DNA from: Trachythela sp. YZ-2020
Taxonomy: Eukaryota; Cnidaria; Anthozoa; Malacalcyonacea; Clavulariidae
Reading direction: 5' to 3'
Assembly: GCA_016169945.1 (NCBI GenBank)
Contig: JADLSH010000113.1
Span: 2,933,001-2,997,000, forward strand
Length of the DNA stretch: 64,000 bases
Shown: positions 11,117 to 22,785 of the stretch, piece after piece
Layout of the letters: every line of letters begins with the position of its first letter
How positions within the stretch are numbered: the first letter of the stretch is position 1
The notes under the pieces: model-generated
What the model was told of the DNA's origin: nothing
The model's database searches: none
What the model saw: only the letters and a program-made list of their open reading frames with translations
Made by a program: the position numbers and the translations under genes

Positions 11117-11266
11117 TGTGGTGTTTTTTAAAGCACGCAATGATACATTGAAGTTGAATCACACTTTACTGTTCGGTAGTTAATCACAACTATTTCAATT
11201 GTCTATATCAAGTAACCTATATAGCTTACTATATAATTACCATATGTCTAGTATCAGAATATTACA
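11117..11266 (-). repeat. Likely LTR of a decayed minus-strand Gypsy element
   Basis: Read on the minus strand it begins TGTAATATTCTGATAC and ends AACACCACA (TG...CA), about 150 bp. Immediately before it on the minus strand is a purine tract GAAGGGGGAGGA (11267-11280 on plus), the expected primer site for plus-strand DNA next to a 3' LTR. A second LTR copy was not found, so the end at 11117 is provisional. Confidence 0.6.
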
Positions 11267-11469
11267 TTCCTCCCCCTTCAGTTCAATTCTCCTAATAGAT
11301 TGTTCCTATTGATTAATTGATAATTACTTCGATAATCATTGTTCTGAGATTGATTTAACTGTTCATCAGATTAACAAAACAAAAATTAATAATTAAAGTT
11401 TGTGCTCTTTCAAGTCCTTTCGTATAAAGTCTATTTCCTTCTATTTCTTGCGCCTTTTCAATCGTTCAG

Positions 11470-12340
11470 ATCTTCTTAGTTGTGGGGATGGTGGATTTGG
11501 TTCTTCTTGTAAGGTTTTGTTTGTGGGTCGTTTGTCTTGGGTAGTAGTATATTTGGTATGGTTGGAGCATTTGTAGTGGTGACGGTATCTGGAGTTGTAG
11601 TGACAGGAATGTTTGTGGTATCAGGTATGGAGATGGGTTGGTTTTCTTTCATTCGTGTGTCCTTTAACTTCAGTCCCTCGTTTGTTGGTTTCTGTATGGG
11701 TTTGAATTTGCTTGCATCCCTCACGACTGTTCGTCCATCTTTGATTCTTTTTGCGGTAATCTGTGAGCCTTACGTTTCGGTGATAACATATATGTATGGT
11801 TCGTACATTGTTTGACCTTTACGTTGGTTTTCTCGTTTTACCACAACAACGCTGTCTTGTGTCGTTTGTCGTGGTATTCTTTACACTTGCGCTCGTGTTC
11901 TCTTACTGTTGTGTCTTGCTCTTGGGTTTCGGTTGAAATGGGTCCGACTTAATCCTCACCTCTCGATCCAAGAGTAGCTGATTGGGTCGGAATTTTGTTG
12001 CAGGAGTTGGGGTACTTTCGTATGCTTGGAGCATTTCGTATGTGGCTTCTTTAGGATCGATGCCGTCTTGCTTTGATATAGCCATTATCTTGTTGACGAG
12101 CTTGTTGAATCCCTCCACTTGACGCTGGGATGATTTCGGTTGACGTGGTGTTATGCGTCTGTGGTTGAAACCTGATTCTTTCGCGAATTCTTCGAAGGCA
12201 TTCGAGTTGAATGGTGGGCTATTGTCGCTTTGTAGGGTTCCGGGAATGCCATGTGTGGAAAAGATCCTTTTTAGCTTCTTTCTGGTTGCTTCGAACGATA
12301 TATTCTCTCTCAGTGTATCTCGTTTATTGATCTGTAACTA
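11470..12340 (-). pseudogene. Ty3/Gypsy integrase fragment
   Basis: On the minus strand the segment around 12118-12300 reads as the integrase core of a Gypsy-type retrotransposon: STHGIPGTLQSDNSPPFNS carries the second catalytic Asp (SDN, usually SDNGP), followed by the ITPRQP block and VEGFNKLV with the catalytic Glu. A flexible tail rich in Pro and Thr follows at 11476-11724, ending near the purine tract and LTR at 11117-11280. Stops and frameshifts separate the pieces, and no reverse transcriptase lies upstream. This is a 5'-truncated, dead remnant inside intron 1. Confidence 0.7.
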
Positions 12341-12830
12341 GAAATACATGCTTGCAGTAACCCCTCGCCCCATGCACCCGAACATTGACAGACACTACAT
12401 TCCAAAACATTACTGTTACTAAGCTTTTTCATCACAAAATCTGCTATGCAAAGGTGGTAGACGAGTCAGATATCTGGGTTCAAAGCAAAATTTTGGCTTG
12501 GAAAACTGAATTGGATCTCTGGGCCTCTGGCTTACACCCCTCTTCACGACGCACTCAAAGGCTATCGCCATATGAAATGTTTTACTTGACGTAATCATTG
12601 TGTTTCCCTTCATTTTAAATGTGCCATTAAAATTTTGATCATTACTGTAATAGTTTGGAAAGAAGAGTGGAAGGAAACAATAATATTTTGGGAAATCTAT
12701 TTTGGGTTGAGAATTTTTGAAAGAATAAAAAATAGAAATTTTGTTTCAAGAAGAGGAAGCACAGTAGCCATGGCAACTCGATTAATAATTTAAATTTCTC
12801 TTCTGGAGTACAAAACAGTTTACAAAAGCT
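12341..12830. other. Intron 1, nothing recognised
   Basis: AT-rich sequence with short open frames on both strands and no domain, repeat or RNA gene that I can identify. Confidence 0.45.
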
Positions 12831-13355
12831 GCAAAAATAATTAAAATATTAATTGTTTTAGCCATAGAAATATGAGATATATACGGTAGGTATGTTCTTA
12901 TGCATTCTATAAGCTTCAAATTAATGTTTTAATGCAACCTTCCGTTCACTAAAACGTTTCGAAAAGTTTGTAAAACTAAACTGCCTTTTACTCTATATTT
13001 CTTTTCTTTTCTGTACAAACTGTGATAATGTTTTTACTTTTAACAATAAAATTACCAATTGCCCAACTATATAAAGTAGGTATGTTATTTTGTTCTTTTT
13101 TGGCTTTGATTTACTGTACAAAACGTTTCGAAATTCGTTATTTTAATTTATGATATTTTAATTTGTACAAAATATTGTTATTTCGTTTTAACTATAAAAT
13201 TATCAATTGCACAACTAAAAGCCCAACTATATAAAATGGGTATGCTATTATGTACTCTTTTAGCTTTGATTTACTGCAACATTCAACCTTAGACCTTCAC
13301 AAAACGTTTCGAAATTTTCATAAAAACTTCAACTGCTTTTCGAGCAGTATTTTTA
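12831..13355 (-). repeat. Cluster of repeat 'C' copies
   Basis: One good minus-strand copy (13135-13355) of the element at 2812-3012, plus two diverged partial copies to its left. Each has AACGTTTCGAAA-type and CCCAACTATATAAA blocks spaced about 180 bp apart. Arrangement as a local array suggests tandem growth or repeated insertion. Confidence 0.65.
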
Positions 13356-15739
13356 TACTTCGCACTTGCTTTTGAAATGAAGTTTTTGAGATTTAATATG
13401 TTTTTTATTTTTCTATAACGTATTTGAATCAATACTAAAATACTCTTAAGATCAATCAATGTGGTGTTGACCACACAGAATGCTCTACACATTTTCAAAT
13501 TCACAAACTATACTGCATGCTATAAATGAATAAAATTTAATAAATCGGCAAAGCAAGCATGCAAAATAGACACTTGCCCGTTTAAAACGCTCCTTTTTCG
13601 GTCTTTCGACTGTTTTTCCTCTTGTTAATTTGTCCTCCAAATAATTTTCATTTATCTTGTTTACTTACTTACATAGAAACTTGCTTATAAAATGAGTGCA
13701 AAACTATTTTTGAAAAAAGTTTGCAAAAAGGAAGTTTCTCTCGGCTTGAACTCGCGCATGCGCATAACTTACAAAACCGTCCTGTCCATGACAAAAAAAA
13801 ATGGCGGACAACTTTGCATTCCACAATGTTTTCACATACCCAGGTGTAAATATCCGAGCGGAATTAGTACCCTCGCACGGCGCTTCGCGCCGGCTCGGGG
13901 ACAACGAGGGAATATTTTCCACTTGGAAATGGAGCACAGAAGTCGAACCGAGCGTCTCATATTCCCCGTAATACGCCATGTAAAGGGTAGTGAAATGCGT
14001 TATTACAATAATCGTAATAATAAAGCCTCCGCGGAGGAGAGAGTCTGAACATGGTCTGGTTGGTAGTCCCGTCATTTTAGCGTGTTCCGTGTGTTTCGTG
14101 TGTGTGAAAATTTGCCAGTCAAAGCATCTTTTGTTTGATCCCTCAATTTGTATGTTCATTTCTGATGATTCTTCTTCGAGACGTTTTTTTAACGGGGATT
14201 TAGCCCAAAATCTGACCGTGGCATTTCAGTCAAGTATAAGAGTCCGCCGGAATGCTCTCACGGAAAATTTTGAAATTATAACCCTGGAAACGCTATTTGC
14301 TGCATTTTAGCTTGCAGATTTACTCAAAAATTTTCCATAAAACACGTATATTTTGACAAAAATGAAGAAAAATAACTACAAATTCATATCATATCTTGCA
14401 AAGCAACAATAGTCACGACAAAATGTTCACTAAATGTTAATCATCTTGCAACAGCAGCACAACTGTAGTTGAGAAAAAAATGTTCTCTTTAGTTGTAAAT
14501 ATCTTAGGGATCTCAGGCTCGCTGACCGTTGCACTTTACGATTTTCTTCAAATACCGCTTAGTGAGTTATCGGGAAGTTCTCGTCTACGCAGGCTATTGT
14601 CTTAGCAAATAATTTGATATGGTTTTCCCTAATCACCTGCGTCTTTATCTAACAAAGATTCATTTATTAAGATCACAAAAATATAACCGTGGTTTGTGCC
14701 ACATTTGCCTCCCCCCTGATCCCCTCTGCATTTGGTCAGCGAAGTCCCCAGCGAAGTTCCCGGAGCCCAAAAACTGCACGCCAAAACGCGAGTTACATTT
14801 TGGGAGTCTTTGTGCGCTTTGCGGGGCCCGGTGACATGTACGTTTTGAGTCGGAACCTCGATGCTTTTTATAAAAGAACAAATACTACACAATAAGAGAG
14901 CGAGGAGGTCTTCAGCGCGACACGTGTGAGGTTTATGCCGCTTACGCACATATGATTAATCTGGAACTGCTAGCGTTTATATATAAAGTTAAGGCCCATT
15001 GCTAGGGACTTAAACGGGCCTCACAAGTAGGGGGCCCACCGACCTTTTCCCCGGTGTGCCCGACTGGCCAGTCCGCCCCTGATCACAAAGCTCAATGAAT
15101 TCTGGAAATTACAACACGGTATTAATCTCACTCGTTGAACATGAATATCTACCCAAAACTTTTACTGATACCCCATCCTCGTCTCAAATTGTTATATCCT
15201 GAAAATATCCTAATTTTACACGGAAACGCTTCAACATATATCGTCAGTTGAAAATTGACAAGGTCTAGCTGCACTTTGACTAGTTTTCAGAAAAATGCAA
15301 ATCAAAATTCGGAAGCTCTTGTAAAGAACACAATAAACTATAATTAAAACCAATTTTGATATGTTACATATTACATATGTTAAGTCTTAAGTTTAAGTTT
15401 ATATCCTTTGTACAATAAAGCAATCCACATGCCACGCTAATTTTAGCGCCTAGCGCATAAGAAAAGCATTCAACCACTGATGCACCAGCTAGTCGAGGAC
15501 CGTAGGGTTGAAATTCAATTGTGAAATAAAGTGAATATGATATACTCCTGGAAGAATTATTATACCCAAATGTCATAGCAATTGTTTAAATATATGACAT
15601 ATTTTTTATGTGAGTCGAGTCAAACGGCTAGGCGAAGACCGTAGCGTGAAAATTCAACAGTGAAATAGGAAGTTATAACTGACTTAAGCTTTCTCAGAAT
15701 ACAATTCTCTATTTGACTTGTGCGATTATTTTTCTTTAG
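13356..15739. other. Intron 1 remainder with repeat debris
   Basis: At 13840-13926 a partial palindrome is centred on CGGCGCTTCGCGCCG; GCCTCCGCGGAGGAGAGAG follows at 14026. A GC-rich block at 14680-15080 ends in GGCCAGTCCGCCCCTG, which looks like the right end of a hAT-type element whose left end I cannot find. Two diverged copies of CCGTAGGGTTGAAATTCAA-type text lie at about 15489-15535 and 15629-15675. No coding exon is supported. Confidence 0.45.
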
Positions 15740-16118
15740 GACCGTATCCTCAGCCATACTTACTTGTGGGTACCAAGACTGGAATCTTGGTAATTGACCT
15801 GATTACCTTTGATACAACAGTCGTCGTCAGTAGAACCCGAAATATTTGGGAGTTGGATATTGATACAGTGGACAAGAAAATGTACTTTGGAAAACGAGAT
15901 GAAGATATTCGTCGGGCGAATTTTGACGGTACTAATGAAAAAATTATTGCGAAAGACTCTGGCATTGATGGATTAGTGATTGATTGGATAGGACGTCGTA
16001 TATTCTGGACTGATTGGGCCGAAAATAAGATTTACGTGGCGACTTTAGACGGCAAAGATAGCAGAGTGCTGATTAATACTGTGCGACCTTACTATATAGC
16101 AATGGATCCCATCGAAGG
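15740..16118 (+). CDS. YWTD-EGF gene exon 2: first half of LDL-receptor class B propeller
   Basis: 379 bp, preceded by a T-rich acceptor TTTCTTTAG and ended by donor GG|GTGAGT. It enters in phase 1, completing Gly with exon 1, and leaves in phase 2. About 126 residues read as roughly three LDL-receptor class B repeats: a first blade YLLVGTKTGILVIDL, then KMYFGKRDEDIRRANFDGTN, then RIFWTDWAENKIYVATLDG with a near-canonical FWTD. Such repeats are blades of a beta-propeller used for ligand binding in LDL-receptor, LRP and nidogen proteins. The next blade is split by the intron: DPIEG at the end here and YLFWT at the start of exon 3. The domain is extracellular. Confidence 0.9.
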
Positions 16119-16785
16119 GTGAGTATTACGTAATTTTGGAAGTAATTACATTCAACAGTTAAACATATAACATGTTTTATGAAAAAAACTCTTGCCGTGA
16201 TGTAGAAATTTTTATATTTTATCTGTTTAGGTTTATATTAAACTATATACTTGAGAAAATGTCAAATAATAATTGAATAATTTCGGCCAATCACAAACAT
16301 TTCCAGCGTATAACAATATAAGTACTTGCGGAAAATATATCTCATGCGTTATGGCGTTATTATTACTATTATAATTATTACTATTGTCATTATTACTATT
16401 ACTTTTAAATAAATCGACAAGTCCAATCACAAGATATAGATACACGTATTCAAATATTAAATGGTATGATATATGGACATCCATAGACGATACCCGGTAA
16501 AAACATAGTAAATTTGTTTGAAAAATCTTGCAGTAAAGGATTTGCAAAAGGCTTTGCGAAATTTAAAGTCGACAAATTCAGTGATCTTTCGGAAATAGAG
16601 TATGCTTCGCGCGCCTATAGTGTGATAACCTGGCCAGTAATAACAATATTACTCTGACAGACCCAAACCATGACGAGCAACTCAATTACAATAAATATTC
16701 TGAACACAATTTCTGGGAAGCACCATATAAAACGCATTGTACCATTATTTTTCACCATGCCAGAATGCCTCAATTACGTTACTAC
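16119..16785. other. Start of intron 2
   Basis: The donor-proximal part of a 24.7-kb intron. It contains an ATT/ACT-rich low-complexity run at about 16358-16405. No gene is seen. ACTAC at 16781-16785 is the left target duplication of the Gypsy element that follows. Confidence 0.6.
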
Positions 16786-16947
16786 TGTAATGATCAGCGG
16801 TTATAGCTGATCACGCAGGCTCGAGTATCTAATTTATTCATGATGTATAGGTCTCTCTCTTAGGAAGCCATTAAACTAATAGTAATTTTACAGTTGTGCT
16901 CGTATTTGAATCCTTATCAATCCTTGAGATATACAAGGAACATAACA
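16786..16947 (+). repeat. 5' LTR of Gypsy element
   Basis: Starts TGTAATGATCAGCGG and ends AACATAACA. Its first 27 bases hold an inverted GATCAGC..GCTGATC pair. TGGTGTCAGG follows directly and is the probable tRNA primer-binding site. Confidence 0.92.
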
Positions 16948-17096
16948 TGGTGTCAGGTGTAAAAGGTAGGCCTGTATATTAAACTTCGCACTAAGCAAAC
17001 TTGTTAGCAGAACAAGTGAGAAGTTGCGAAAAGATTGGACATCGAAGTTAAAAGTCAAATCCAGTCGAAGAAAATACAGTAAAGACACAACCTACA

Positions 17097-17697
17097 ATGG
17101 TAATGAATCAAGGTTTGCCGCCGCCAAAACCACTAGAGTTAAACAGTGGGAATATATCGGTCAATTGGAAGAAATTTAAACAGAAATATCTGAATTACGA
17201 AATTGCGACGGGAATAAACGAGAAAAATACAGCAACCCGAGTAGCTACATTTCTTACGGTCGTGGGAAACGAAGCTCTAAAAGTTTGGAGCTCTAAAAAA
17301 ACTCTCTCATAAAGGACCGAATTGTATTGGGAGTCAACAATCAAAGAACAAGAGAAAGACTTCTCAGGGAACCAAACTTAACTCTTGAAAAGGCATGGGA
17401 ACTAGTGAGAGCTGCAGAAACCACGGATAGGCATTTAAAAGATATGCAAAATGAATCAATGGTCCATGGAATCAACAATGGCAAGAGAAAAGCCATAACC
17501 AAGAGCAATGGAAAAACCAAAAGAAAAGCCATAACCAAGAGCAATGGAAAAAACCAAGTCGACTAGAAAAGCCTAATCAGACTATCGTATTCGACTGCAG
17601 AAATTGTGGAGCAAAGCATGCCAAAAAGGAGTGTCCAGCATATGGAAAAACTTGTCATAATTGCCGAAAGCCCAATCACTTCAAAAGTATGTGTAGA
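17097..17697 (+). pseudogene. Gag remnant with two CCHC zinc knuckles
   Basis: The frame from 17097 gives a Gag-like start (residues such as NWKKFKQKY) that breaks near 17310. A second Gag piece (LEKAWELVRAAET) lies at about 17327-17566 in another frame and includes a short tandem duplication of AAAGCCATAACCAAGAGCAA. Two zinc knuckles follow at 17596-17694: CRNCGAKHAKKEC (CX2CX3HX4C) and CHNCRKPNHFKSMC (CX2CX4HX4C), in the frame of the downstream pol. Zinc knuckles bind the RNA genome during packaging. Loss of the middle of Gag makes this non-functional. Confidence 0.8.
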
Positions 17698-18957
17698 TCA
17701 AAGAAGAAAATCCATCATTTGGAACATCAAGAAAACTCAGACCAAGAAGAAACACTCTTCGTTGGAGCGGTTACAACTGAGGTCCAGAATGATGAATGGT
17801 TTGTGAGGACCACCATAAATGGAAAAGCCACACGACTCAAAGTTGACACAGGATCCCAAGTCAACATACTACCAGCACAACAGCTAGGCAAGATAATGGG
17901 ATCAAAACCAAGATTGAACACCTGCAGCAGCAAATTAGTAAGTTATTCTGGGGACGACTTAGCTGTATTGGGAACAATTCAGTTAGCGGTACAATCGAAA
18001 GACAATTTCAAGAAGAAAATGACATTTCACGTTGTCGATACTAACCAACCAGGATTACTGGGATTGAAATCATCTCAAGAACTTGGCTTAATCAAAGTGG
18101 TGATGAACACTGTGGCAACTCCTCTAAAGCCCAAGTCATCACAAGATTGGAAAGAGGAAACAACAAAGAGATACACCAATGTATTTACAGGGTTAGGTCG
18201 CTTGGAAAAACCCTATCACATTGAGGTAGATACAAGTGTAACACCAGTGGTTAACGCTCCAACGACGATACCAGCTGCTCTTCGTGATAGAGTCAGAGCA
18301 GAACTAAATGAAATGGAAAGAGCAAACGTCATTCGAAAAGTGGAACAACCAACAGACTGGGTCATTTCGATGGTGGTTGTGGAGAAATCAAATGGTAATC
18401 TTCGTATTTTCCTAGATCCGCAACACCTCAACAAAGCTATCAAGCGTGAACACTATAAACTACCCACCATTGAGAACATCACGACACGCATGGCAAATGC
18501 TAAATGGTTCTCTAAATTAGATGCCAACCATGGTCACTGGCAAATTCCTTTGGACGTTGAAAGTCAGCTGCTAACCACTTTTAACACTCCATTTGGCAGA
18601 TATTGTTATGTGTGCACTCCATTCGGGATCAAGTCCGCTCAAGAAGTTTTCCAGAAAAGAATGAGTCAGCATTTCGGTGACTTAGAAGGAGTCGAGACGG
18701 ACATCGATGATATATTGGTTCATGGAGCAACTGAGGCGGAGCATGATCAACGTCTAGAGTCAGTTCTGCAGAGATGTGAGGGAATCAATCTCACACTAAA
18801 CAAGAATAAGTGTGAATTCAAGGTGACTGAAGTCACGTATGTTGGCCACAAGCTCACAGAAGAAGGAATAAAACCTGATGAGGAGAAAGTAAGGCCATCA
18901 AAGATATGCCAGCGCCAACAGATAAGAAAGGTGTGGAAAGACTTCTGGGAACTGTAA
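17698..18957 (+). pseudogene. Gypsy protease and reverse transcriptase
   Basis: Continuous with the zinc-knuckle frame. The aspartic protease site is VDTGSQVNILP (around 17842-17875). Reverse transcriptase follows with NGNLRIFLDPQHLN, KLDANHGHWQIPL and FGRYCYVCTPFGIKSA. The catalytic box reads TDIDDILVHG, with Asp where many relatives have Tyr, Val or Phe before the DD; the two catalytic Asp residues are present. A frameshift at about 18893 ends the frame in a spurious stop at 18957, just before the connection to RNase H. The polymerase itself is intact by eye, but the polyprotein is broken. Confidence 0.9.
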
Positions 18958-19012
18958 ATTACCTGGGCAAGTTCATTCAAACCTTGCAACAGTAACGCAA
19001 CCAATCAGAACA

Positions 19013-20376
19013 TTGTTGAGAAAGGATACCGATTTCCAATGGTCTTTCGACCAAGACAAAGCATTTCAAGAAATCAAGAATCTGTTGACCAAAGAAGAAG
19101 GTCCAGTATTGAAGTTTTTTGATGTTACCAAGCCTGTCACAATCAGCTGCGATGCATCTCCGACTGGACTTGGTGGAGTTTTGCTGCAGGGAGGAAGTCC
19201 TGTAGCATATACTTCAAGATCCTTGACAGATGCGGAATCAAGATACGCCCAGATTGAAAAGGAACTCTTGGCAGTTCAATTCAGCATCGAGCGTTTCAAC
19301 CAGTATACGTATGGCAAGAAAGTGGTCATCGAATCTGATCATAAGCCGTTAGAAAGTATCGTCAAGAAGCCACTGTCAGCAGCGCCACCACGTTTGCAGC
19401 GATTACTTCTCAGAATGCAGAAATACGACTACACGATAATCTACAAACCTGGAAAAGAGCTGGTGGTTCCAGATATGCTTTCAAGAGCACCACTTCCTGA
19501 AACAGCTGACGACAGCATGGAGAAAGAGATGAACTTCCAAGTACACCTAATCACTTCTAACCTTCCAGCTACCGAGTCCAAGTTAGAGGAGATTAGGAAA
19601 GCGACCAACGAAGACAAGCAACTGAACGATCTAAAAGAAACAATCCTGTCAGGATGGCCAGAAAGAAGATCTCAAGTGAACGAAAGCATACGAGAATACT
19701 GGAACATTAGAGACGAACTGTCTGTAATAGATGATATAATTTTCAAGAGCGACCGCATAGTTGTACCATCAACACTGAGAAAAGAGATGTTAGAGAAGAT
19801 ACACCAAGGCCACATGGGAATGGAGAAATCCAAGAGAAGAGGCAGAGATGTACTCTATTGGCCAGGAATGAATTCTCAAATCACCGATATGGTAGCAAAG
19901 TGCTCTATCTGTCAAGAACACAGAAGAGAAAACGCGAAAGAACCGATGATTCCATTCAGAGTACCGGACAACCCATGGGAGATGGTTGCCACAGATTTGT
20001 TTACATTAGATAATTTGGATTATTTACTGATGGTTGATTATTACTCAAGATTCTTTGAAGTGTCCAAGCTACCGAAAACCAAGAGTGCGACAATCATCAC
20101 CCACACAAAGTCAATCTTTGCGAGACATGGGATTCCATCAGAAGTTATCAGTGACAATGGACCCCAATATGCCTCTGGTGAATTCAAACAGTTTGCCGAT
20201 AAGTGGGAATTCAAGCACACTACTGTCAGTCCGCTAAATCCACAAGCAAATGGTCTAGTGGAAAGAGCTGTTCAAACCGTGAAAAATCTCTTGATCAAAG
20301 CAAAGAAGGATGGCAAAGATTTGTACCTTAGTACAAATGTTGATCAAATCTCGAGAAAGTCCATCAAGTTCAAGTG
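19013..20376 (+). pseudogene. Gypsy RNase H and integrase
   Basis: RNase H domain: VTISCDASPTGLGGVLLQ (first catalytic Asp), then RYAQIEKELLAV and IESDHKPLE. Integrase begins with an H2C2 zinc-binding segment (HQGHMGMEKSK ... CSICQEH), followed by the DDE core: VATDLF (D), EVISDNGPQYAS (D) and NGLVERAVQ (E). All three catalytic residues are visible. The frame collapses after KDLYLS at about 20338, where the normal C-terminal part of integrase is missing. A Ser/Thr-rich tail resumes in another frame at 20345-20609 and runs up to the 3' LTR region. Confidence 0.9.
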
Positions 20377-20703
20377 AACGATTTGATGAGAGTCCATCCA
20401 GTTCAAGTGAACCATTTGATGATTTTCAGTCAGTCCCACAGTTACCACCTTTAGATGGTACGGTAACACCTACCACTGAAAATAACACCTCGGATACCAC
20501 CTCGGATACCACCTCCAATATCACGTCGAGATCACCAGGACTACGAACAACTTCAAGAGGACGAATAATTAGAAGTCCCGCAATATTTAATGACTATGCG
20601 ATGGACTAGATCATAAGTTTTGTTTAGGACACTTAGTTGAACATTTAATTGAAACATTTCAGACTAGGAGACATTTTGTTTTGTTTTTGTTTTATAAGGA
20701 AGT

Positions 20704-20865
20704 TGTAATGATCAGCGGTTATACCTGATCACGCAGGCTCGAGTATCTAATTTGTTCATGATGTATAGGTCTCTCTCTTAGGAAGCCATTAAACTAATAG
20801 CAATTTTACAGTCGTGTTCGTATTTGAATCCTTATCAATCCTTGAGATATACAAGGAACATAACA
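20704..20865 (+). repeat. 3' LTR of Gypsy element
   Basis: The same 162 bp as the 5' LTR apart from five substitutions. A short purine run, AAGGAAG, lies just before it as a candidate polypurine tract. Low LTR divergence means a comparatively recent insertion relative to other elements in the window. Confidence 0.92.
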
Positions 20866-20870
20866 ACTAC

Positions 20871-21189
20871 TACACTGGCCGCAGTTCATTCGAGAAAATT
20901 ATTTAAAAAAATTCCAAGTTGAAGTTATGTGATCCTCAACACGTAAAATAAGAACATTTGTAGTTAGACTCGGCGAGATTTCAAAATGTGTGTATGTGTA
21001 TTGTGTGGATTTCATGAAATTACCTTGCAGCCATGAAGGCTGAATTACGTAATTATTACAATTAATACTAAGCTAAAACCAATTACGTACATACATGATA
21101 TCATAATTATGCTAATTACTTATAAGACAACACTACTTAGATAAAGATTAGTACAAATATTTTAAATCTTAACTATTCTAAAAATTCAA
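20871..21189. other. Intron 2, no feature
   Basis: AT-rich spacer between the Gypsy element and the next LINE. Nothing is recognised. Confidence 0.5.
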
Positions 21190-22785
21190 GAGAGGATGTT
21201 AACTATTGTTAACTTTTTTACACATTGCATATATAGAAGAGTTTTCCACCCTATTTGTATGAGTCATAGGAATATTGAACGTTCTTTCATGTCTTAAATT
21301 GTAACTAAATTCATTCCTATCTGGTAGCAAATTATGAATTTTATTGTTTGAGTCAGACACGGCAGATTGAAATAACTTATCACAAAGATGTTCGTGGTGG
21401 TCTTTCAAAGATGGAACACCAAGTAAATTTAGTGTATCAGAATAATTTTCTTCAGGCATGATAATGGCCATAGCTCTTTTCTCCAACCGTTTCAAATCAT
21501 TTTGCAAGTATTGAGGCAGTGCATAATAAAATACCGGGATGGCATAGTCCATGACAGATCTAACACATGATGTATAAAAGGTGGCCAAGCCTGGACCACT
21601 TCGTCTATGTGAGGTTTCCATGATAGTTTATTGTTAATAGTAAGACCCAAGAGTTTAATATTCGTAACAACTTCTAACTCTTTTCCATTAATTACAATTG
21701 GATCAAAGGGCTCGACTCAGCGTTGAAAAAGATCCGTAGCTCCTTACATTTATCTGGATTAAGTTGCATTCTGTTTTCATTAGACCACATAATTACATCA
21801 TCTGTAATATTTTGGGCATTACTAATAGAGTCTTTCGGAACAATTTCGAATCTGAGACTGTCGAATCATCAATGTACTTCCAGAAGTCTACTTGAGTTAC
21901 TTTTAGATCGTTTATCAGTAAAATAAATAACCAAGGTCCTAACTTAGTTCCTTGGGAACACCTGATGGAATTGGGCCCCATTCTGAATAACAGGTATCAG
22001 CTAATTTAACACGTTGGTATCTACTTGTCAGGAAATCTGATATCCAGTTGATGACGCTATAAGGAATTTTAACTCTGATAACTTTTGAATCAAGATTGAA
22101 TGATCGATGAAATCGAGCGCTTTGCGATAATCGAAAAGGATTGATCTTGTGACAGCACCATTACCGGCAGTGGCAGTGGACCAGCGATGGGTCATGCTGA
22201 TTAATGCAATGGTAGTATAACTTTTAGGAATAGCGCCGTACTGGTTCGGGTCGATGACTTTCAAAACCGCTGGTTTCACATAATCAGCGACAATAAATTC
22301 CTCAGCAACTTTAGAAATACTAGCAGTAAGTGAAATAGGTCTTAAATCTTTCTTCGGATTTTTTACAATTTTTGTCTTTGGCAAAGGTGTGATATCAGCC
22401 ATTTTCCAGGTGGTAGGTACACGTTGCTCTCGATACGAAGTGTTGAGAATAAATGAGATTGGAAGGGCCAGGACATACGAGTATTCCTTTAATACCCAAT
22501 TAGGTAATTTATCTGGACCACTTGCCCTGTTCGTTGGAAGTTTTTGCACCCTTATTTCGGATACATTTGGAAAGATTGACATTTTTTCCAACGGAAAATT
22601 TGGTAACGGAGATTGTAGCCTGTATTCCTCGAGAGGTTCTAAAAATGGTGTATTAATTTCGTTTGCTCGTTCTTTCTGTGTAAGGTTAGAAAACTCTTCA
22701 ACATTGGTTAAACTTATCGGTTCCCGTTTGGTGTTAAAATTAGAGACACGTTTAACTTCACTCCACCATTTACAACATATCGAAC
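21190..22785 (-). pseudogene. Decayed LINE, reverse transcriptase region
   Basis: Minus-strand non-LTR retrotransposon fragment. In coding order: an N-terminal RT piece at 22028-22770 with TNRASGPDKLPNWVLKE and DLRPISLTASISKVAEEFI; the catalytic box FWKYIDDSTVSD at about 21850-21890 after GTKLGPWLFILLIND; and the C-terminal part at 21199-21621 with SVMDYAIPVFYYALPQYLQ and LKRLEKRAMAIIMPEE. The pieces are in different frames, separated by indels and stops. The endonuclease is absent; coding similarity stops where the inverted repeat at 22786 begins. The family resembles Jockey/CR1-like LINEs common in marine invertebrates. Dead copy. Confidence 0.85.

Larger units (their letters stand above)
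16786..20865 (+). mobile_element. Ty3/Gypsy LTR retrotransposon with both LTRs, internally deleted
   Basis: A complete LTR-to-LTR element of about 4.1 kb, flanked by the exact 5-bp duplication ACTAC (16781-16785 and 20866-20870). The two 162-bp LTRs differ at five positions by eye. Inside, on the plus strand, come Gag remnants, two zinc knuckles, protease, reverse transcriptase, RNase H and integrase, the Ty3/Gypsy order (integrase last). At 4.1 kb it is short for the family: Gag is missing a section near 17310, integrase lacks its C-terminal part near 20340, and pol has two frameshifts at about 18893 and 18990. It is therefore non-autonomous. It lies in the same orientation as the host gene, inside intron 2. 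Confidence 0.95.

Noticed and set aside
13704..14159. A 151-codon minus-strand open frame
   Set aside because: It overlaps a palindromic GC-rich block and another plus-strand frame; no recognisable domain or splice context, so it is likely a chance frame.
14672..15088. hAT-type element bounded by ATCACAAA on both sides
   Set aside because: ATCACAAA occurs at 14672 and right after GGCCAGTCCGCCCCTG at 15081, but the sequence following the left 8-mer does not start with the expected CAGGGGCGGACTGG end, so the match may be chance or a truncated element.
15718..15739. An ATG at 15718 as start of a separate gene
   Set aside because: It lies upstream of a good T-rich splice acceptor; the propeller sequence begins only after it, and exon 1 joins in frame.
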